Source: an uncultured Tenacibaculum sp. (lineage in GTDB: Bacteria > Bacteroidota > Bacteroidia > Flavobacteriales > Flavobacteriaceae). Taken from it: a DNA stretch of 64,000 nt. The notes beneath the pieces were generated by a model, which was given only the letters and a program-made list of their open reading frames with translations, had not been told where the DNA came from and did not search any database. The stretch is taken from NCBI RefSeq assembly GCF_947502995.1, contig NZ_CANNBW010000006.1, positions 1 through 64,000 on the forward strand, given 5' to 3'. A program made the position numbers and the translations under genes. Numbering within the stretch: position 1 is the stretch's first letter; every line of letters starts with the position of its first letter. Positions 1-8,995 of this stretch are shown one piece after another.

Positions 1-65
1 AGAGAAGTTAAGCCCATTAGCGCCGATGGTACTGCCACTGGTGGGAGAGTAGGTCGTCGCCTTTC
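1..65 (+). rRNA. rrf: 5S ribosomal RNA, 3' part
   Basis: The first bases match the 3' half of a bacterial 5S rRNA, including the segment AGAAGTTAAGCCC and the terminal GGTGGGAGAGTAGGTCGTCGCC. The 5' half lies outside the window. It is followed by a clear intrinsic terminator, so this is the end of an rRNA operon. The exact 3' end is uncertain by a few bases. Confidence 0.93.
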
Positions 66-73
66 TTTTAAAC

Positions 74-108
74 AAAATCCGATTAGAATTATCTAATCGG
101 ATTTTTTT
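74..108 (+). terminator. rRNA operon intrinsic terminator
   Basis: An 11-bp perfect stem (77-87 with 92-102, ATCCGATTAGA and its complement) closes on a four-base loop and is followed by a T tract. It lies directly after the 5S rRNA. Confidence 0.9.
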
Positions 109-507
109 ATATACAATATCTACTTAAAAAAATATTAAAACCAATATTAACTTATTATCTCTAGCATATAAAATAGTTTTTAACCCATTTTATAATGTCT
201 TTTGAGTAAAAACACTTAAACTGACTGTAACTACTCTTAAAAACTATTATACTTCTATAAAACGCATATCAATATCATTACTAGTCTAAAGTCTATACCT
301 AGAACAATTATAAAAGAATAATTATCTGAATTTTTTTCGTTTTTTATATGATTAAGTGTAATTGTATGTTGATCAGTTATTTGTTTTCTTTGTTGTGGAA
401 TTGTTTTTCAATCTATATAATGATTCTTAAATAAGCTTTTAAAACATCAATAAATTAATAGTCAAACTGATAATTAAAAAATCTCTTTTTTTTTAGAAAA
501 CTTTATG
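109..507. other. Long non-coding stretch between 5S rRNA and rpsH
   Basis: This is about 400 bases of very AT-rich sequence with no ORF of note and no recognisable remnant of rpsN or other spc-operon genes, which normally sit here. I see nothing functional in it. Confidence 0.6.
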
Positions 508-650
508 TATATTTGCACACTGTTTTTACAGGGTAAATTATGTCTTGTAATTACTTAATTAAATATTTTTAACTGGTTTCAGGTTTAATAGTTACGTTTT
601 CGTAGGGACAATAGAAGCTATTAAAAACCAAAACCACAAATTAATTCAAT
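508..650 (+). promoter_or_regulatory. Probable rpsH promoter and structured leader
   Basis: TATATTTG at 508-515 fits the Bacteroidota -7 consensus TAnnTTTG, although no good TTTG -33 element is seen 20 bases upstream. The leader can fold: 583-592 pairs imperfectly with 618-629, and inside it TACG (593-596) pairs with CGTA (601-604) around a TTTT loop. A hairpin in front of an r-protein operon could be an autogenous control site, but that is inference. Confidence 0.4.
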
Positions 651-1049
651 ATGTATACAGATCCAATCGCGGATTTTCTTACTCGAGTGAGAAATGCTAT
701 TTCAGCTGGTCACAGAGTTGTAGAAGTTCCTGCTTCTAAGTTGAAGAAGGAAATGACCAAGATTTTGTTTGATCAAGGTTACATTTTAAGTTATCAATTT
801 AACGATGATTCAGTTCAAGGATCTATCAAGATAGCTTTAAAGTATGATCGTTTAACAAAAGAACCGGTTATCAGAAAAATTCAGAGAGTATCTACACCAG
901 GTTTACGTAGGTATGTAGGTGCAAAAGAAATGCCAAGAGTTTTAAATGGACTAGGTATTGCAATCGTATCAACTTCTAAAGGTGTGATGACAAACAAGAA
1001 AGCACGCCAAGAGAATGTTGGTGGAGAAGTACTTTGTTACGTTTACTAA
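651..1049 (+). CDS. rpsH: 30S ribosomal protein S8
   Basis: This 132-residue protein is full length for S8, a 30S assembly protein that binds 16S rRNA helix 21. The N-terminus (MYTDPIADFLTRVRNA) and the C-terminal segment with the STSKG turn and GGEVLCYVY ending are family hallmarks. It is the first gene of the cluster here. Normally rpsN, rplE and the rest of the S10/spc genes precede it, but this copy follows an rRNA operon and must use its own promoter (a candidate -7 box is at 508-515). rplF follows after 17 bases. Confidence 0.98.
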   Translation: MYTDPIADFLTRVRNAISAGHRVVEVPASKLKKEMTKILFDQGYILSYQFNDDSVQGSIKIALKYDRLTKEPVIRKIQRVSTPGLRRYVGAKEMPRVLNGLGIAIVSTSKGVMTNKKARQENVGGEVLCYVY

Positions 1050-1066
1050 TTTAAACATTTTGTAAG

Positions 1067-1612
1067 ATGAGTAGAATAGGTAAAAGCCCAATCACATTGC
1101 CACAAGGTGTTGAAGTTAAAGTAAACGATAACGTGGTTACAGTAAAAGGTAAGTTAGGAGAGTTAAGTCAAAAATTAACTTCTGATATTACTTTAAAGAT
1201 TGAAGATGGAACTTTAACATTAGAAAGGCCATCAGATAGTAAAGAACATAAAGCTGCACACGGTTTATATCGAGCTTTAATCAATAACATGGTTGAAGGT
1301 GTTAGTAAAGGTTATACTAAGGAATTAGAGTTAGTAGGAGTAGGTTATAGAGCATCTAATCAAGGACAAAAATTAGACTTAGCTTTAGGATTTTCTCATA
1401 ACATTGTTTTAGAGTTAGCACCAGAGGTGAAGATTGAGACAGTATCTGAAAAAGGTAAAAATCCAATCGTAAAATTAACTTCTCACGATAAGCAATTAGT
1501 TGGTCAGGTAGCAGCAAAGATTCGTTCTTTCCGTAAACCAGAACCATATAAAGGTAAAGGAGTTAAGTTTGTTGGTGAAGTAATTAGAAGAAAAGCAGGT
1601 AAATCTGCATAA
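1067..1612 (+). CDS. rplF: 50S ribosomal protein L6
   Basis: The product has 181 residues, the usual length for L6, which binds 23S rRNA near the sarcin-ricin loop. It begins MSRIGKSPI and carries the conserved C-terminal [16 protein letters not shown] block that precedes the basic tail. It is spaced 10 bases from rplR in the standard spc order, so it is surely co-transcribed with its neighbours. Confidence 0.98.
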   Translation: MSRIGKSPITLPQGVEVKVNDNVVTVKGKLGELSQKLTSDITLKIEDGTLTLERPSDSKEHKAAHGLYRALINNMVEGVSKGYTKELELVGVGYRASNQGQKLDLALGFSHNIVLELAPEVKIETVSEKGKNPIVKLTSHDKQLVGQVAAKIRSFRKPEPYKGKGVKFVGEVIRRKAGKSA

Positions 1613-1622
1613 TATTAGTGTT

Positions 1623-1973
1623 ATGGCATTATCAAAACTTGAAAGAAGACAACGTATAAAGTATAGAATTAGAAAAGATATTACTGGAACAGCTGTTAAA
1701 CCAAGGTTGTCGGTTTTCAGAAGTAATAAAGAAATCTATGCTCAAATAATTAATGATGTAGACGGTGTTACATTAGCATCTGCTTCATCAAGAGATAAAG
1801 AAATTGCATCTGGTTCTAAAGCAGAATCTGCTGCTGCAGTTGGGAAAGCAATCGCTGAAAAAGCTGTAAAAGCAGGAATTGAATCTATTGCTTTTGATAG
1901 AAATGGTTACTTATACCATGGACGTGTGAAAGTATTAGCTGATTCTGCAAGAGAAGCTGGTTTAAAATTTTAA
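1623..1973 (+). CDS. rplR: 50S ribosomal protein L18
   Basis: This 116-residue protein matches L18, which binds 5S rRNA in the central protuberance. The pattern [20 protein letters not shown] and the C-terminal [20 protein letters not shown] segment with the GLKF ending identify it. It has the normal position between rplF and rpsE, with gaps of about 10 bases on both sides. Confidence 0.98.
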   Translation: MALSKLERRQRIKYRIRKDITGTAVKPRLSVFRSNKEIYAQIINDVDGVTLASASSRDKEIASGSKAESAAAVGKAIAEKAVKAGIESIAFDRNGYLYHGRVKVLADSAREAGLKF

Positions 1974-1984
1974 GAAATTATATT

Positions 1985-2506
1985 ATGTTAGGATATAAAA
2001 ACGCAGAAAGAGTAAAACCAAGCGGATTAGAGCTTGTTGATAGATTAGTAGGAGTACAACGTGTTACTAAGGTTACTAAAGGAGGTAGAGCATTTGGTTT
2101 TTCTGCTATAGTAGTAGTAGGTGATGGTAAAAATGTTGTAGGACATGGATTAGGTAAGTCTAAAGATGTTTCTTCCGCAATAGCTAAAGCTGTTGAAGAT
2201 GCAAAGAAAAATTTAGTTCGTATCCCACTTTTAAATGGAACTTTACCTCACGAACAAAAGGGTAAGTTTGGTGGAGCAAAAGTGTTCCTTAAACCAGCTT
2301 CAAATGGTACCGGAGTTATTGCTGGTGGTGCTGTGCGTGCGGTATTAGAATCAGTAGGAGTACATGATGTATTATCTAAGTCTCAAGGATCATCAAATCC
2401 TCACAATGTAGTAAAAGCAACTTTTGATGCCTTATTACAATTACGTAGTGCAGAGACTGTAGCTAGACAAAGAGGTATTTCTTTAGATAAAGTTTTTAAC
2501 GGTTAA
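1985..2506 (+). CDS. rpsE: 30S ribosomal protein S5
   Basis: This 173-residue protein is S5, involved in decoding accuracy and mRNA entry. The double-stranded RNA-binding N-terminal part contains the [16 protein letters not shown] loop, and the C-terminal half contains the [13 protein letters not shown] and [14 protein letters not shown] motifs. It is in standard order before rpmD. Confidence 0.98.
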   Translation: MLGYKNAERVKPSGLELVDRLVGVQRVTKVTKGGRAFGFSAIVVVGDGKNVVGHGLGKSKDVSSAIAKAVEDAKKNLVRIPLLNGTLPHEQKGKFGGAKVFLKPASNGTGVIAGGAVRAVLESVGVHDVLSKSQGSSNPHNVVKATFDALLQLRSAETVARQRGISLDKVFNG

Positions 2507-2517
2507 AAATTAAGACG

Positions 2518-2700
2518 ATGAGTAAGATTAGAGTTACACAAGTAAAAAGTCAAATAGGTCGCCTTAAGAATCAAAAGAGAACGTTAGAGGCGTTAGGATT
2601 AAAAAGAATTAATCATACTGTTGAGCACGACGCGTCTGCTACAATTTTAGGAATGGTTAATAAAGTTCAACACTTAGTTTCTGTAGAAGAAATTAAATAA
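2518..2700 (+). CDS. rpmD: 50S ribosomal protein L30
   Basis: The product is a 60-residue small L30 with the family's VTQVKSQIGRLKNQKRTLEA helix and the IRV/TVE strands. The size is normal for bacterial L30. It sits 11 bases after rpsE and 13 before rplO in the canonical spc order. Confidence 0.97.
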   Translation: MSKIRVTQVKSQIGRLKNQKRTLEALGLKRINHTVEHDASATILGMVNKVQHLVSVEEIK

Positions 2701-2713
2701 GAAGATAATTAAA

Positions 2714-3163
2714 ATGGGTTTACATAACTTAAAACCAGCAGCTGGATCAACTAAGAGTGGAAAGAGAATCGCTCGTGGTGAAGGATCTGGACATGGTGGT
2801 ACCTCTACAAGAGGACATAAAGGAGCTAAATCTCGTTCTGGATACTCTCGTAAAATAGGATTTGAAGGAGGTCAAATGCCACTTCAAAGACGTGTGCCTA
2901 AGTTTGGATTCACTAACATTAACCGTAAGGAATATGTTGGAGTTAACTTAGATAGATTACAAGAGTTAGTAGATAACGGTAGAATTACTGATACAGTAAA
3001 TATGGAAGTTTTAGTTCAAAACAGATTAGCACGTAAAAATGATCTTGTAAAGATTTTAGGACGTGGTGAATTAAAAGCTAAATTAAATATTACTGTACAC
3101 AAATTTACTGCAACAGCAAAAGCGGCTATCGAAGCAGCTGGAGGTGAAGCAGTAACTTTATAA
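2714..3163 (+). CDS. rplO: 50S ribosomal protein L15
   Basis: This 149-residue L15 has the Gly-rich, basic N-terminus typical of the family (GKRIARGEGSGHGGTSTRGH) and the FEGGQMPLQRRVPKFGF block. The protein penetrates the large subunit near the peptidyl transferase region. It directly precedes secY (13-base gap), as in most bacteria. Confidence 0.98.
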   Translation: MGLHNLKPAAGSTKSGKRIARGEGSGHGGTSTRGHKGAKSRSGYSRKIGFEGGQMPLQRRVPKFGFTNINRKEYVGVNLDRLQELVDNGRITDTVNMEVLVQNRLARKNDLVKILGRGELKAKLNITVHKFTATAKAAIEAAGGEAVTL

Positions 3164-3176
3164 TCCCTGTTAAAAG

Positions 3177-4499
3177 ATGAAGTTTATAAACACTTTAAGA
3201 GACATTTTTAAGATTGAAGAGTTAAAAGATAAGTTACTTTTAACTATAGGTTTAATCGCTGTATATCGATTTATGGCTGCAGTTCCTTTACCAGGAATTG
3301 ATCCAACTCAGTTAGCAGCTTTAAAAGATCAAGCAGGAGGTGGACTCTTAGGTTTATTAAATGCATTTACAGGAGGGGCATTTGCTAGAGCATCTGTAAT
3401 GGCGCTTGGTATTATGCCTTACATTTCTGCATCGATTGTAGTTCAGTTAATGGGAATAGCTGTTCCTTATTTACAAAAGCTACAAAAAGATGGAGAGAGT
3501 GGACGTAAGAAAATTACACAAATTACTCGTTGGTTGACAATACTAATTACTTTAGTACAAGGGCCAACATATATTACGGCAATTAAAACTCAATTTGGGT
3601 TACCAGAATCTGCTTTCTTAGTTGGTGGTGCTACTTTTTGGGTTTCATCAATGATTTTATTAACCGCAGGTACAATTTTCGCTATGTGGTTAGGTGAAAG
3701 AATTACAGATAAAGGAGTTGGTAATGGTATCTCTCTTTTGATTACTGTAGGTATCATCGCAAACTTCCCAGCAGCTTTTATGCAAGAGTTTATTGCTAAA
3801 ACTACTAACGCTGGAGGTGGTGGTATAATGATGATTTTAATTGAAGTATTAGTGTGGTTTGTTGTAATATTATTAACTGTATTACTTGTTACAGCAGTTC
3901 GTAAGATTGCTGTTCAATATGCTAGAAGAACAGCTATAGCAGACATTAAAGATGTTGAAGGAGCTAGACAATATATTCCTTTAAAGTTAAATGCTGCTGG
4001 TGTAATGCCAATCATCTTCGCGCAAGCAATCATGTTTTTACCTATGACTTTAGGTCAGAAGTATCCAACTTTAGCTAGTTTGGCTGATATTAACGGATTA
4101 TGGTATAATGTAATCTTTGCGTTATTAATTATAATATTCAGTTATTTCTACACAGCGATAACTATACCAACAAATAAAATGGCAGAAGATTTAAAGAGAA
4201 GTAATGGTTTTGTTCCAGGATATAAGCCTGGAGAAGAAACAGCAAATCATTTAGATTCTGTTTTATCTAAAATTACTTTTCCTGGATCTTTATTTTTAGC
4301 AGGTTTATCAATTTTACCAGCTATAGCAACTAAGTTTGGAATTACTCAAAACTGGGCGTTATTTTATGGAGGTACTTCATTAATAATTATGGTAGGTGTT
4401 GCAATAGATACTATTCAGCAAATCAATTCATATTTATTAAACAGTCGTTATGACGGTTTAATGAAAACAGGTAATACTAATAGAAAATCATTAAAGTAA
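3177..4499 (+). CDS. secY: Protein translocase subunit SecY
   Basis: SecY forms the inner-membrane channel of the Sec translocon. The 440-residue product has about ten hydrophobic segments, the PLPGID periplasmic start after the first helix, the [14 protein letters not shown] segment of the plug/lateral gate region, and the conserved cytoplasmic loop [21 protein letters not shown]. Length and order (rplO-secY-infA) are normal for Bacteroidota. The stop is 2 bases from infA, suggesting tight coupling. Confidence 0.98.
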   Translation: MKFINTLRDIFKIEELKDKLLLTIGLIAVYRFMAAVPLPGIDPTQLAALKDQAGGGLLGLLNAFTGGAFARASVMALGIMPYISASIVVQLMGIAVPYLQKLQKDGESGRKKITQITRWLTILITLVQGPTYITAIKTQFGLPESAFLVGGATFWVSSMILLTAGTIFAMWLGERITDKGVGNGISLLITVGIIANFPAAFMQEFIAKTTNAGGGGIMMILIEVLVWFVVILLTVLLVTAVRKIAVQYARRTAIADIKDVEGARQYIPLKLNAAGVMPIIFAQAIMFLPMTLGQKYPTLASLADINGLWYNVIFALLIIIFSYFYTAITIPTNKMAEDLKRSNGFVPGYKPGEETANHLDSVLSKITFPGSLFLAGLSILPAIATKFGITQNWALFYGGTSLIIMVGVAIDTIQQINSYLLNSRYDGLMKTGNTNRKSLK

Positions 4500-4501
4500 T
4501 T

Positions 4502-4717
4502 ATGGCTAAACAACCAGCAATTCAACAAGACGGAACGATTACGGAAGCATTATCAAATGCGATGTTTCGTGTAGAATTAGAAAATGGACATATTGTTACA
4601 GCACACATTTCAGGGAAAATGCGTATGCATTATATCAAACTTTTACCTGGAGATAAGGTGAAGTTAGAAATGAGTCCTTATGATTTAACTAAGGCAAGAA
4701 TTACTTACAGATATTAA
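4502..4717 (+). CDS. infA: Translation initiation factor IF-1
   Basis: This 71-residue S1/OB-fold protein has the IF-1 signatures [32 protein letters not shown] and [19 protein letters not shown]. It blocks the ribosomal A site during initiation. It sits between secY and rpmJ as expected. Confidence 0.98.
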   Translation: MAKQPAIQQDGTITEALSNAMFRVELENGHIVTAHISGKMRMHYIKLLPGDKVKLEMSPYDLTKARITYRY

Positions 4718-4729
4718 AAAAACACACTG

Positions 4730-4846
4730 ATGAAAGTAAGAGCATCATTAAAGAAAAGAAGTGCCGACTGTAAAATTGTACGCAGAAAAGGCAGACTATA
4801 TGTAATTAACAAAAAGAATCCTAGATTTAAACAAAGACAAGGTTAG
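4730..4846 (+). CDS. rpmJ: 50S ribosomal protein L36, cysteine-poor type
   Basis: A 38-codon ORF starts [19 protein letters not shown] and ends [12 protein letters not shown], which is L36. Zinc-binding L36 proteins carry three Cys and one His. This one has only the first Cys (residue 14), so it appears to be the zinc-independent (C-minus) form. It is followed 2 bases later by rpsM. Confidence 0.96.
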   Translation: MKVRASLKKRSADCKIVRRKGRLYVINKKNPRFKQRQG

Positions 4847-4848
4847 TT

Positions 4849-5214
4849 ATGGCAAGAATCGCAGGTATTGATATTCCAAAGAATAAGAGAGGTGTAATCG
4901 CTTTAACATACATCTTTGGTATAGGAAAAAGCAGAGCTAAAGAAGTTTTAGCAGAAGCAAAAATTGACGAAAGCATTAAAGTTCAAGATTGGAACGATGA
5001 TCAAATTGCAGCTATTCGTGAGCAAGTAGGAAAGTACACTATTGAGGGTGAATTACGTTCTGAAGTTCAATTAAACATCAAACGTTTAATGGATATCGGT
5101 TGTCAAAGAGGAATCCGTCACAGATTAGGATTGCCTTTAAGAGGACAAAGAACTAAGAACAACTCTCGTACTAGAAAAGGTAAGAGAAAAACTGTAGCAA
5201 ACAAGAAAAAATAA
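4849..5214 (+). CDS. rpsM: 30S ribosomal protein S13
   Basis: This 121-residue S13 starts with [10 protein letters not shown] and contains the helix-two-turns-helix region ([14 protein letters not shown]) and the basic C-terminal tail with [20 protein letters not shown]. It binds the head of the 30S subunit and contacts tRNA. It is the first gene of the alpha-operon part of the cluster. Confidence 0.98.
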   Translation: MARIAGIDIPKNKRGVIALTYIFGIGKSRAKEVLAEAKIDESIKVQDWNDDQIAAIREQVGKYTIEGELRSEVQLNIKRLMDIGCQRGIRHRLGLPLRGQRTKNNSRTRKGKRKTVANKKK

Positions 5215-5249
5215 TCACTAGATTATTTTTACTAAACTAGTAAAGAATC

Positions 5250-5636
5250 ATGGCAAAATCTAAAGTAACTAAGAAACGTAAAGTAGTAATTGAGTCTACA
5301 GGTGAGGCTCATATCACTGCATCGTTCAATAACATTATCATCTCTTTAACTAATAAAAAGGGAGATGTAATTTCATGGTCTTCTGCAGGTAAGATGGGAT
5401 TTAGAGGGTCTAAGAAAAATACACCTTATGCAGCTCAGTTAGCTGCTGAGAACTGTGCTGAAGTTGCTAAAGAAGCAGGTTTACGCAAAGTAAAAGTGTA
5501 TGTTAAAGGACCAGGTAATGGTAGAGAATCAGCTATCAGATCTATCCATAATTCAGGTATTGAGGTTACAGAAATTATTGATGTAACTCCAATTCCACAC
5601 AATGGATGTCGTCCACCTAAAAGAAGAAGAGTATAA
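5250..5636 (+). CDS. rpsK: 30S ribosomal protein S11
   Basis: This 128-residue S11, a component of the 30S platform, has the conserved segments [34 protein letters not shown] and the C-terminal [18 protein letters not shown]. It is in normal order after rpsM. The neighbouring overlapping frames are shadows. Confidence 0.98.
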   Translation: MAKSKVTKKRKVVIESTGEAHITASFNNIIISLTNKKGDVISWSSAGKMGFRGSKKNTPYAAQLAAENCAEVAKEAGLRKVKVYVKGPGNGRESAIRSIHNSGIEVTEIIDVTPIPHNGCRPPKRRRV

Positions 5637-5714
5637 TTATATTTTAACAAAGTAGGAAATTTGATTGTCGAAGGAGTACGCCTTAATTCACAATCCCTAC
5701 TTAAATTTTAAGAA

Positions 5715-6320
5715 ATGGCAAGATATACAGGACCAAAAACTAAAATCGCTCGTAAATTCGGTGAAGCGATCTTCGGAGACGATAAAAATTTCGAAAAAAG
5801 AAACTATCCTCCAGGGCAACATGGTAATGCTAAACGTAGAGGGAAAAAATCAGAATATGCAGTTCAGTTAATGGAAAAGCAAAAAGCTAAGTATACTTAT
5901 GGTATCTTAGAGCGTCAATTCCGTAACTTATTCAAAAAAGCTCAAGCTTCTGGTGGTATTACAGGTGAGGTTTTATTACAATTATGTGAATCTCGTTTAG
6001 ATAATACTGTTTACCGTTTAGGAATTTCTAATTCTCGTAGAGGAGCTCGTCAATTAGTATCTCACCGTCACATTACTGTAAATGGAAATATTGTAAATAT
6101 TCCTTCTTACAGATTAAAAGCTGGAGATGTTGTTGCAGTAAGAGAGAAATCTAAATCTTTAGATGCTATCGAAAATGCATTAGCTTCAAATAGCGCAGTA
6201 TACGAGTGGTTAACTTGGAATGCAGAGCAAAAATCTGGAACTTTTGTAAAAGCTCCAGAAAGATTACAGATTCCTGAAAACATTAAGGAGCAGTTAATCG
6301 TAGAATTATATTCTAAATAA
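5715..6320 (+). CDS. rpsD: 30S ribosomal protein S4, zinc-free type
   Basis: This 201-residue S4 starts [20 protein letters not shown] and has the S4 RNA-binding domain at roughly residues 92-155 ([27 protein letters not shown]). The N-terminal region has no Cys cluster, so it is the zinc-independent form, parallel to the Cys-poor L36. S4 nucleates 30S assembly and in several bacteria represses its own operon. A structured RNA directly downstream (6333-6398) may be relevant. Confidence 0.98.
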   Translation: MARYTGPKTKIARKFGEAIFGDDKNFEKRNYPPGQHGNAKRRGKKSEYAVQLMEKQKAKYTYGILERQFRNLFKKAQASGGITGEVLLQLCESRLDNTVYRLGISNSRRGARQLVSHRHITVNGNIVNIPSYRLKAGDVVAVREKSKSLDAIENALASNSAVYEWLTWNAEQKSGTFVKAPERLQIPENIKEQLIVELYSK

Positions 6321-6332
6321 TAAATTAATTAT

Positions 6333-6398
6333 AACCATATTGGTGTCCAGCCAAAGGGTCCGTTTGTTCTTCTTCAAACTTACGGACCGCGCAACTGG
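6333..6398 (+). promoter_or_regulatory. Structured RNA in the rpsD-rpoA intergenic region
   Basis: The 104-base gap before rpoA is unusually GC-rich for this genome and strongly foldable. GGTCCG (6357-6362) pairs with CGGACC (6383-6388), TTTG (6363-6366) with CAAA (6375-6378), and an outer CCAG (6347-6350) with CTGG (6395-6398). A separate ACCA/TGGT hairpin lies at 6334-6344. There is no T tract, so it is not a standard terminator. A ribosomal-protein-binding or attenuation element is the best guess. Confidence 0.5.
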
Positions 6399-6424
6399 GT
6401 AACAATTAAAACGAAGAAAAATAA

Positions 6425-7417
6425 ATGGCGATTTTAAATTTTCAAAAGCCCGATAAAGTAATCATGATCGAATCTACTGATTTTAAAGGTAGATTTGAAT
6501 TCAGACCATTAGAACCAGGTTTTGGTTTAACTGTTGGTAATGCTTTAAGACGAGTATTATTATCATCTTTAGAAGGATTTGCAATCACATCTTTAAGAGT
6601 TGATGGAGTAGAGCACGAGTTTTCAACTATAACTGGTGTTGTAGAAGATGTAACTGAAATGATCTTAAATTTAAAGCAAGTTCGTTTCAAAAAGCAAATC
6701 GAAGAATCAGATAGAGAAACAGTTACTATTGCAATCTCAGGTCAAGAGCAGTTAACTGCTGGTGATTTACAGAAATTTATTTCTGGTTTTCAAGTATTAA
6801 ATCCAGATTTAGTAATCTGTAATATGGATAAATCTGTAAAGATTAATGCAGAGATTACAATTGAAAAAGGTAGAGGATTTGTACCAGCTGAAGAAAACAA
6901 GAAATCAGGAGCTCCATTAGGAACAATTTTTACTGATTCAATCTTTACACCAATTAAAAATGTAAAGTATGCAGTTGAAAATTTCCGTGTTGAGCAAAAA
7001 ACTGATTACGAAAAATTAGTTTTCGATATTGATACAGATGGATCTATCAATCCAAAAGATGCTTTAACAGAGGCTGCTAAGATTTTAATCCACCACTTTA
7101 TGTTATTCTCTGATGAAAGAATAACTTTAGAGGCAGATGAAATCGCACAAACTGAATCTTACGATGAAGAGTCACTTCATATGCGTCAGTTATTAAAGAC
7201 GAAATTAGTAGATATGGATTTATCTGTTCGTGCTTTAAACTGTTTAAAAGCAGCAGAAGTAGATACATTAGGAGATTTAGTATCATTCAACAAGAGTGAT
7301 TTAATGAAGTTCAGAAACTTTGGTAAAAAATCATTAACAGAATTAGAAGAGTTAGTGAACAATAAAGGCTTAAGTTTCGGAATGGATTTATCAAAGTATA
7401 AATTAGATAGAGATTAA
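6425..7417 (+). CDS. rpoA: DNA-directed RNA polymerase subunit alpha
   Basis: This 330-residue alpha subunit has the N-terminal dimerisation and assembly domain (roughly 1-235, with [14 protein letters not shown] near residue 40) and the C-terminal DNA/activator-binding domain (about 255-320, with [14 protein letters not shown] and [13 protein letters not shown]). It has the standard position between rpsD and rplQ. The foldable leader upstream suggests that its expression may be tuned separately. Confidence 0.98.
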   Translation: MAILNFQKPDKVIMIESTDFKGRFEFRPLEPGFGLTVGNALRRVLLSSLEGFAITSLRVDGVEHEFSTITGVVEDVTEMILNLKQVRFKKQIEESDRETVTIAISGQEQLTAGDLQKFISGFQVLNPDLVICNMDKSVKINAEITIEKGRGFVPAEENKKSGAPLGTIFTDSIFTPIKNVKYAVENFRVEQKTDYEKLVFDIDTDGSINPKDALTEAAKILIHHFMLFSDERITLEADEIAQTESYDEESLHMRQLLKTKLVDMDLSVRALNCLKAAEVDTLGDLVSFNKSDLMKFRNFGKKSLTELEELVNNKGLSFGMDLSKYKLDRD

Positions 7418-7438
7418 ATTAATCAAGGTTTGCATATT

Positions 7439-7464
7439 TTGCTCCTCTAAAGTGAGTTGAGCAA
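7439..7464 (+). promoter_or_regulatory. Small hairpin in the rplQ leader
   Basis: TTGCTC (7439-7444) pairs with GAGCAA (7459-7464) in the 71-base gap between rpoA and rplQ. There is no T tract after it. It could be an RNA-processing or translational element, or chance. Confidence 0.25.
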
Positions 7465-7488
7465 GATGTTAATCTAAAACTAAACGTC

Positions 7489-7989
7489 ATGAGACACGGA
7501 AAAAAAGTTAACCATTTAGGTAGAAAAACAGCGCATAGAAAAGCTATGTTAGCTAATATGGCATGTTCTTTAATCGAGCATAAGCGTATTAACACTACTG
7601 AAGCAAAGGCAAAAGCATTACGTAAGTTTGTTGAGCCTTTAATAACTAAAGCTAAAGCTGAAAATAACGGTACAGAAGAAAAAAATATGCACAATCGTCG
7701 TGTAGTATTTAGTTACTTAAGAAATAAGTATGCTGTTACTGAGTTATTCAAAGAAGTAGCTGTTAAAGTTGGAGATAGACCTGGAGGTTATGTTAGAATT
7801 ATCAAGTTAGGAAATCGTTTAGGAGATAACGCTCCTATGGCAATGGTAGAATTAGTTGATTACAACGAATTATACAACCCTAATGGTAAGAAAGCTAAGA
7901 AGACAACTCGTCGTAGTCGTCGTGGTGGTGCTAAAAAAGCAGAATCAACACCAGTAGCAGATGTTGAAGCTTCACAAGAAGAAGAATAA
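7489..7989 (+). CDS. rplQ: 50S ribosomal protein L17
   Basis: The L17 core (residues 1 to about 125) begins [20 protein letters not shown] and ends near [10 protein letters not shown]. The product has 166 residues because of a basic then acidic C-terminal tail ([14 protein letters not shown], then ASQEEE), an extension common in Bacteroidota L17. It is the last gene of the ribosomal cluster and is followed by a strong terminator. Confidence 0.98.
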   Translation: MRHGKKVNHLGRKTAHRKAMLANMACSLIEHKRINTTEAKAKALRKFVEPLITKAKAENNGTEEKNMHNRRVVFSYLRNKYAVTELFKEVAVKVGDRPGGYVRIIKLGNRLGDNAPMAMVELVDYNELYNPNGKKAKKTTRRSRRGGAKKAESTPVADVEASQEEE

Positions 7990-8014
7990 GATGTCTGGTG
8001 ATTTGAAATAATAT

Positions 8015-8048
8015 AAAAGGATAAACTACTAAGTTTATCCTTTTTTTT
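8015..8048 (+). terminator. Terminator of the ribosomal cluster
   Basis: GGATAAACT (8019-8027) pairs perfectly with AGTTTATCC (8032-8040) over a four-base loop and is followed by eight T residues. Confidence 0.92.
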
Positions 8049-8079
8049 ATATATTATTGAAAATTAAAAAATTAATCTT

Positions 8080-8745
8080 ATGAAAAAACTAATCTTCATT
8101 TTATCAATCTTTGTTTTTAAATATGTTTATTCTCAAAATTTACCATCTTTAGAAATTTTATCTCCAAGCAATCAACTTACCAATCAGGTAAGCAGCAAAG
8201 GAGATAATAATGGAGATCCTATAAAAGGAAGTGTTTATTTAAAAGAGAATTGGACAAACAAACTATCAGTAAAAAGTAACACAGGTAAAATTTATGAGTT
8301 CGACAATACAAACTTTAATGTAAAAGAAAATTTATTTGTCGTAAATAAAGGTTCTCAATCTTTTTTCAAAGTTGATGATTCCAAAGCAAAAGAGATATAC
8401 CTAAATGGAATTCAATTTGTAAAGGTAAATGGAACTTACTATGAAGTTATTGCTGTAGTTAACAATTCAATGATTGTAAAGTTTCATGAATTAACAGTTT
8501 TAGAAGGACAAGTAAATCCTTTTTCAAAAGAAAAAGTAGGAGATGATAAGTATAAAATTAATAGTACTTATCATATTGTCCAAAATAATACAGTTGATAA
8601 ATTTAAATTGAAATCAAAAAAGGTTTTAAGTTTAATGAATGAAGATAAAGTGAAGCAAGTAAAAAAATATGCTAAAGATAATTCTCTATCATTCAAAAAA
8701 GAAAATGAGCTAAGAAAGATTATTAAGTTCTATACTTCAATATAA
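8080..8745 (+). CDS. Secreted protein of unknown function
   Basis: The 221-residue product starts with a Sec signal peptide (MKKLIFILSIFVFKYVYSQ), then about 200 residues rich in Lys, Asn, Ser and Val with no motif I recognise. The spacing of short hydrophobic strands (SFFKVDD, YEVIAVV, SMIVKFHE) suggests a beta-rich fold. It is monocistronic between the rplQ terminator and a non-coding stretch. It probably ends up in the periplasm or outside the cell. Function not assigned. Confidence 0.75.
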   Translation: MKKLIFILSIFVFKYVYSQNLPSLEILSPSNQLTNQVSSKGDNNGDPIKGSVYLKENWTNKLSVKSNTGKIYEFDNTNFNVKENLFVVNKGSQSFFKVDDSKAKEIYLNGIQFVKVNGTYYEVIAVVNNSMIVKFHELTVLEGQVNPFSKEKVGDDKYKINSTYHIVQNNTVDKFKLKSKKVLSLMNEDKVKQVKKYAKDNSLSFKKENELRKIIKFYTSI

Positions 8746-8932
8746 TAATTGATTAATATTTTTGCAGACCAAATAAATAATTGAATTTGAATTTAGAGTT
8801 AACATATAATTATCAACAACAAAAAGAAAAAAATAATATTAAAGAAAGCAATAAACAGTTATTACTTTTTTTAAAAAAGAAAGGTATTTTAATTAATTTA
8901 TTAATAAAATATTGTAAAATTTAAATTTTTAT
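8746..8932. other. AT-rich non-coding stretch before carA
   Basis: No ORF is present. TATTTTTG at 8757-8764 fits the -7 promoter consensus and a terminator-like hairpin follows at 8933-8970, so a short untranslated transcript is possible, but no -33 element is evident. Otherwise I see nothing in it. Confidence 0.3.
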
Positions 8933-8970
8933 AAAAAGGATTAACAATTGTGTTTGTCCTTTTTTTTTAA
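8933..8970 (+). terminator. Terminator-like hairpin upstream of carA
   Basis: AAAAAGGA pairs with TCCTTTTT, with an extra ACA/TGT pairing inside, followed by T residues. It sits just before the start of carA, with no coding gene directly upstream. It may end a non-coding RNA or attenuate carA. Confidence 0.55.
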
Positions 8971-8995
8971 ACTATTTTTGACAAACTTTTTTAAC

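Noticed and set aside
5665..5871. ORF overlapping the 5' end of rpsD
   Set aside because: It is a frame shadow of rpsD with no start context or family match.
8948..8995. Longer carA N-terminus
   Set aside because: The extra codons run through a terminator hairpin and a promoter-like box, and the conserved CarA start is at 8996.
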